Shown: piece after piece, positions 61,151-64,000 of the stretch
Layout of the letters: each line of letters begins with the position of its first letter
How positions within the stretch are numbered: position 1 is the first letter of the stretch
Source: Streptomyces tibetensis
GTDB taxonomy: Bacteria > Actinomycetota > Actinomycetes > Streptomycetales > Streptomycetaceae
Reading direction: 5' to 3'
Assembly: GCF_007655005.1 (NCBI RefSeq)
Contig: NZ_SZVW01000013.1
Span: 62,001-126,000 of the forward strand
Length of the DNA stretch: 64,000 nt
The notes under the pieces: generated by a model
Databases searched by the model: none
Told to the model about the DNA's origin: nothing
The model's input: only the letters and a program-made list of their open reading frames with translations
Made by a program: the position numbers and the translations under genes

Positions 61151-62001
61151 CCGCCCCACCCGACCTGCCCGGTGACGCCGCCCGTCACCGGCCGTGGCCC
61201 CTGTGCAGGCGCTGCTGCGGCATCGCGCTGGACATGGGCAGCGCCCGCACCCGCGTCTGGATCGCCGGCAAGGGCACGGTCGTCGACGTACCCACGGTCA
61301 CCTTCCCCGGCACCGGTGCGATCCATCCCGTCCAGCGCGGCACCATCGTCGACGCCCCGGGATGTGCCCGGATGCTGCAGCGACTGCTCGGCCACCGGCT
61401 GCCCCGGTTCACCCGCCCCACGGTCATCGTCACCACATCCGTCCTGGACGGCGTCGCCCACCGCACCCGGGCCCGCGACGCCGTCGAGGTGCTGCGGCCC
61501 CGCAGCGTCCTGACCGTCCCCAGCGCCCGCAGTATCGCCCTGGCCGCCGACGCCGACATGTCGCGGCCGCTGGTGGTGGTGGACATCGGAGCCCACCTCA
61601 CCGAGGCGGTGCTGCTGTGCGACGGCGCCGTCACCGACGCACACCGGACGGCCGTGGGCACCAGCGACCTCGGTGAGACGACCACGCCCGAGCAGATCGT
61701 CGAAGCGGTGGTCGCGATGCTGACCGCGATCCGCCGCCACGACCGCACCTCCCGCACCGCCGGTGCTCTCCGGCGCGGCGTCCTCCTGGCAGGCGGGGGA
61801 GCCCTGCGACCCGAGATCACCTACGCCCTCACGGCCCGGCTGAAGGCACCGCTGCGCATCGTCCCGGCCCCGCACACCGCGGCCGTCCGCGGTGCCGCCA
61901 GGCTCCTGCAAGCCGCCCACACCCACCCCGAGGTCCGCCTCACCGACCCCCGAGGACGCACCCACACAGCGCGTGCCGATGCCCATCCGGCCCCGCCCTA
62001 G
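61147..62001 (+). CDS. mbl: MreB/Mbl-like actin-fold protein, 284 aa
   Basis: Actin/Hsp70-fold protein related to rod-shape MreB but short (MreB is about 340 aa), so part of a subdomain is missing. Nucleotide-binding motifs remain: GIALDMGSARTRVWIAGKG (phosphate 1), VVVDIGAHLTEAVLL (phosphate 2) and VLLAGGGALRPEI (adenosine). The ATG overlaps the DksA-like stop. From memory, S. coelicolor Mbl (SCO6166), which contributes to spore-wall synthesis, is short in the same way and sits beside DksA-like genes. Confidence 0.88.
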   Translation: MTAPPDLPGDAARHRPWPLCRRCCGIALDMGSARTRVWIAGKGTVVDVPTVTFPGTGAIHPVQRGTIVDAPGCARMLQRLLGHRLPRFTRPTVIVTTSVLDGVAHRTRARDAVEVLRPRSVLTVPSARSIALAADADMSRPLVVVDIGAHLTEAVLLCDGAVTDAHRTAVGTSDLGETTTPEQIVEAVVAMLTAIRRHDRTSRTAGALRRGVLLAGGGALRPEITYALTARLKAPLRIVPAPHTAAVRGAARLLQAAHTHPEVRLTDPRGRTHTARADAHPAPP

Positions 62002-62238
62002 GCAGCACCCTCCGCGTCTGGGCCGGTACCAGGGGAAGCTCACCGACCCACCCCTGAGCCCCGATCAGATCCGCAGCCGTGCCATGGGCTCCGCCCCGAG
62101 GCGTCGTTCTCGGTCCACGCCGCGGCAGCCGTCGCCCACGGCACGGTCCACCGCGTCATCCGGCACCGCAACATGGCGGCGCGGGAATCCGCAGGGGCCG
62201 GAACGGCTGCTCGCTGGACGCCGTTTCCCCAGCCGGAG

Positions 62239-63000
62239 TCAGGCGTGGTGCTCCTCCGCGGCGCGACCGACTCGCAGATGGCTTTCCTGCGGACGCAGAG
62301 CGCTCACCTCTGTCCAGTCCTTGGCGAAGCTGCCCGGGGGGATGACGGTGACGTCCGCGATGTGGTTGGCGTCGTCGATGGAGCAGACGACTCCGCGTCC
62401 TTGGGTCTTGCCGTAGAAGAGGATGCGGTCGCCGCTCACGGCGGTGATCTGCGTCCAGTCCGTGGCCATGCTGCCGTTCGGTATCGGGGTGACGTCCGCG
62501 ATGTTGTTCCCGTCGTCGATCGCGCAGACGACTCCGCCGCCCCGGGTCGCGCTGTAGAACAGGATGCGGTCTCCGCTCAGGCCCGCGATCTCCGTCCAGT
62601 CCTTGGCGAAGCTGCCCGGGGGGATGACGGTGACGTCCGCGATGTGGTTGGCGTCGTCGATGGAGCAGACGACTCCGCGCCCTTTCGACTTGCTGTAGAA
62701 GAGGATGCGGTCGCCGCTCAGCGCGGTGACCTCGGTCCAGTCCGGAGCCATGCTGCCGTTGGGTATCAGGGTGACGTCCGCGATGTGGTTGTCGTCGTCG
62801 ACGGAGCAGACGACTCCGCCGCGCCTGGCCGCGCTGTAGAACAGGATGCGGTCGCCGCTCAGACCGGTGAAGGCCGTCCAGTCCTTGGCGAAGCTGCCCG
62901 CGGGTATGACCGTGACGTCTCCGATGTGATTGCCGCCGTCGATGGCGGCGACCACACCGCGCCCCTGGGATGCGCCGTAGAAGAGAATGCGATCCGACAT
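62239..63000 (-). CDS. Five-repeat beta-propeller protein (tachylectin-2-like), 253 aa
   Basis: ATG at 63000 follows GGGAGG five bases upstream. The protein is five consecutive 47-residue repeats of the form SGDRILFYS-x(3)-GRGVVCSIDD, NHIADVTVIPPGSFAKDWTE. The repeat length and number match the five-bladed propeller of tachylectin-2. No signal peptide is present, so it is cytoplasmic or non-classically released. Repeats 3 and 5 are nearly identical in DNA over about 85 bases, 282 bp apart, showing recent duplication of a two-blade unit. It probably binds glycan. Confidence 0.82.
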   Translation of the reverse strand: MSDRILFYGASQGRGVVAAIDGGNHIGDVTVIPAGSFAKDWTAFTGLSGDRILFYSAARRGGVVCSVDDDNHIADVTLIPNGSMAPDWTEVTALSGDRILFYSKSKGRGVVCSIDDANHIADVTVIPPGSFAKDWTEIAGLSGDRILFYSATRGGGVVCAIDDGNNIADVTPIPNGSMATDWTQITAVSGDRILFYGKTQGRGVVCSIDDANHIADVTVIPPGSFAKDWTEVSALRPQESHLRVGRAAEEHHA

Positions 63001-63283
63001 TGTCGCCTCCCGTGTATTCATTTCGCTCGGCGGGGGCAATTTCTTCCGTTGCCAAACGATTATTGATGGGTCGTTCTACCTCTTCTCGGATAACGCTACG
63101 CTCACCCCAAGGGCCCCGCACCTGAAGCTCAAGTGGCCGCAAGTGTAGGAGACATGGGCGTCAGGCTGGTCGTATCTCAATCAAATGTTGATGGTGAAAT
63201 GGGTTCCATGAAAGGGGCGCGCCCGAGCATGCTGACGCACCATCAGAAACTGATCGACCGGCTCCGTCCCTCCGGGGCCGGCG

Positions 63284-64000
63284 TCAGCGCGGGATGCCCA
63301 AGACGTCGAGGTGCTGGTGCATGACCGCTGCCGGGAGGCCGGGGTTGCTCAGGGCCCGGGTGGAGAGCTCCGGGTCGTCGCAGTTCTTCAGGATGAGGTC
63401 GACGGGCAGGGCGGGGTGCGCGGCGGCCATGCCACGCACCCGTGCGTCGGGATCGGCGAGCAGCCGGACCACCACGTCGGCGGGAGCGTGCGGGTCGAGT
63501 CCCACCAGCCACCTCTTCTCCGGGTCCGGGTCGTCGCCGAAGCGCCGCCCGGCGTCCGTGCGCGGGAAGTTGGCGTGTCCGAGCAGGCCGCCCTTGGTGA
63601 TGACCTCGCAGTCCAGGTAGGTCTGCAGCACGACCTCGCCGTCCACGGTCGACTGGTTCTCGCACAGCAGGAGCCTCACGGCGTAGTCGTCGTCCCGCGA
63701 GAGCAGTTCGACGGCGTCGGCGGGCAGGTGCGGGCTGCAGGCGGCGCTGCGGCGCAGCAAAATGTTGGCGGACCGGGCGCATCGGCGCAGCACGTCGGGA
63801 TCGGCGCAGAGGCGCACCCATTCGACGGGATGCAACCGGTCGGACGCGCTGATGGTGATGTCGACGGCGCCGCGTTCGGTCTCCGTCAGCTCGGGCCGGA
63901 CCGACACGGCCAGCCGGACGCTGTGCGCGTCGTCGGCGGCCAGCCTGCGGACGATATGGACGGGCAGGTGGGGGTTGGCCGCCAGTTCGCGCCGGTCCGC
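63284..64000 (-). CDS. Leucine-rich-repeat-variant-type protein, C-terminal part (runs off window)
   Basis: Open to the window edge without an assignable start; 238 codons are visible. Repeats of about 24 residues follow the LRV pattern: RRELAANPHLPVHIVRRLAA, SVRLAVSVRPELTE, ANILLRRSAACSPHLPADAV, VVRLLADPDARVRGMAAAHP and STRALSNPGLPAAVMHQHL. It is a soluble alpha-solenoid, probably a protein-interaction scaffold. A conserved Cys/His-containing loop separates the repeat groups. Function unknown. Confidence 0.78.
   Translation of the reverse strand, partial: ADRRELAANPHLPVHIVRRLAADDAHSVRLAVSVRPELTETERGAVDITISASDRLHPVEWVRLCADPDVLRRCARSANILLRRSAACSPHLPADAVELLSRDDDYAVRLLLCENQSTVDGEVVLQTYLDCEVITKGGLLGHANFPRTDAGRRFGDDPDPEKRWLVGLDPHAPADVVVRLLADPDARVRGMAAAHPALPVDLILKNCDDPELSTRALSNPGLPAAVMHQHLDVLGIPR

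Noticed and set aside
62002..62238. Possible gene remnant (frames reading HGTVHRVIRHRNMAARE) 3' of the MreB-like gene
   Set aside because: Too short, no start with ribosome site and no recognisable family; treated as intergenic.

Overview
The window is typical Streptomyces-type actinobacterial chromosome. GC content is very high, third positions are almost always G or C, GTG and TTG starts are frequent, and long antisense open frames appear as by-products. The gene content fits as well: a streptogrisin-type protease, GH46 chitosanase, AA10 LPMO, SpoIIE/GAF/PAS phosphatases, an ANTAR protein, DksA-like zinc fingers, an MreB-like protein, a fused SecDF, and a LAxTG-type surface protein. I saw no rRNA, tRNA, CRISPR array, intact insertion sequence or prophage.

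Layout, left to right. 1-0.9 kb: 3' part of an Orn/Lys/Arg decarboxylase gene with a frameshift. 1.0-5.1 kb: a tightly coupled five-gene operon (62-aa peptide, 231-aa protein, two paralogous all-helical proteins, SxxK serine hydrolase) behind a perfect inverted repeat. This is the least explained system in the window. 5.1-8.3 kb: two exported enzymes on the minus strand, a streptogrisin C-like protease and a PhoD phosphatase. 8.6-11.6 kb: a LysR remnant, metallophosphoesterase, BON protein and nucleotidyltransferase. 11.0-16 kb: a membrane protein and a 1443-aa P-type ATPase. 16-20 kb: SRPBCC, holin-like/DUF3618, flavodoxin, YihY and GNAT genes.

20-24.5 kb: a cellulose/chitin LPMO behind a perfect CebR-type operator, a DUF1996 surface protein, a 60/120-bp GC-rich tandem repeat array and a TauE/SafE permease. 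24.6-27.2 kb: a stress/envelope set (PRC-DUF2382, DUF3618, holin-like, Ala-rich protein) partly paralogous to 16.6-17.5 kb. 27.5-31.8 kb: MMPL and EamA transporters and a chitosanase with a palindromic operator. 32-38.8 kb: an ankyrin protein, then two paralogous GAF/PAS/SpoIIE phosphatases either side of a GAF-ANTAR protein. 38.9-47.5 kb: secreted proteins and lipoproteins, a BioF2-like GNAT, a diacylglycerol-kinase-family protein, a MhuD-like heme oxygenase divergent from an epimerase across a 16-bp palindrome, and an SRPBCC pseudogene.

47.6-55.5 kb: phosphoglucomutase, zinc-ribbon protein, flavin reductase-like protein, SRPBCC paralog, secreted trypsin-like protease, and a P450 plus glycosyltransferase. 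55.5-62 kb: SecDF, a repeat protein, a two-component system, two DksA/TraR proteins and an MreB-like protein overlapping the second one. From memory this order matches S. coelicolor around SCO6160-SCO6166 (Mbl). 62.2-64 kb: a five-blade beta-propeller protein with 47-residue repeats and the 3' part of a leucine-rich-repeat-variant protein running off the window.

Three themes recur. The first is degradation of plant or fungal polymers (LPMO, chitosanase, proteases) under sugar-responsive operators. The second is envelope stress and membrane-associated small proteins. The third is partner-switching or ANTAR signalling. All family names come from reading motifs; no database search was run.
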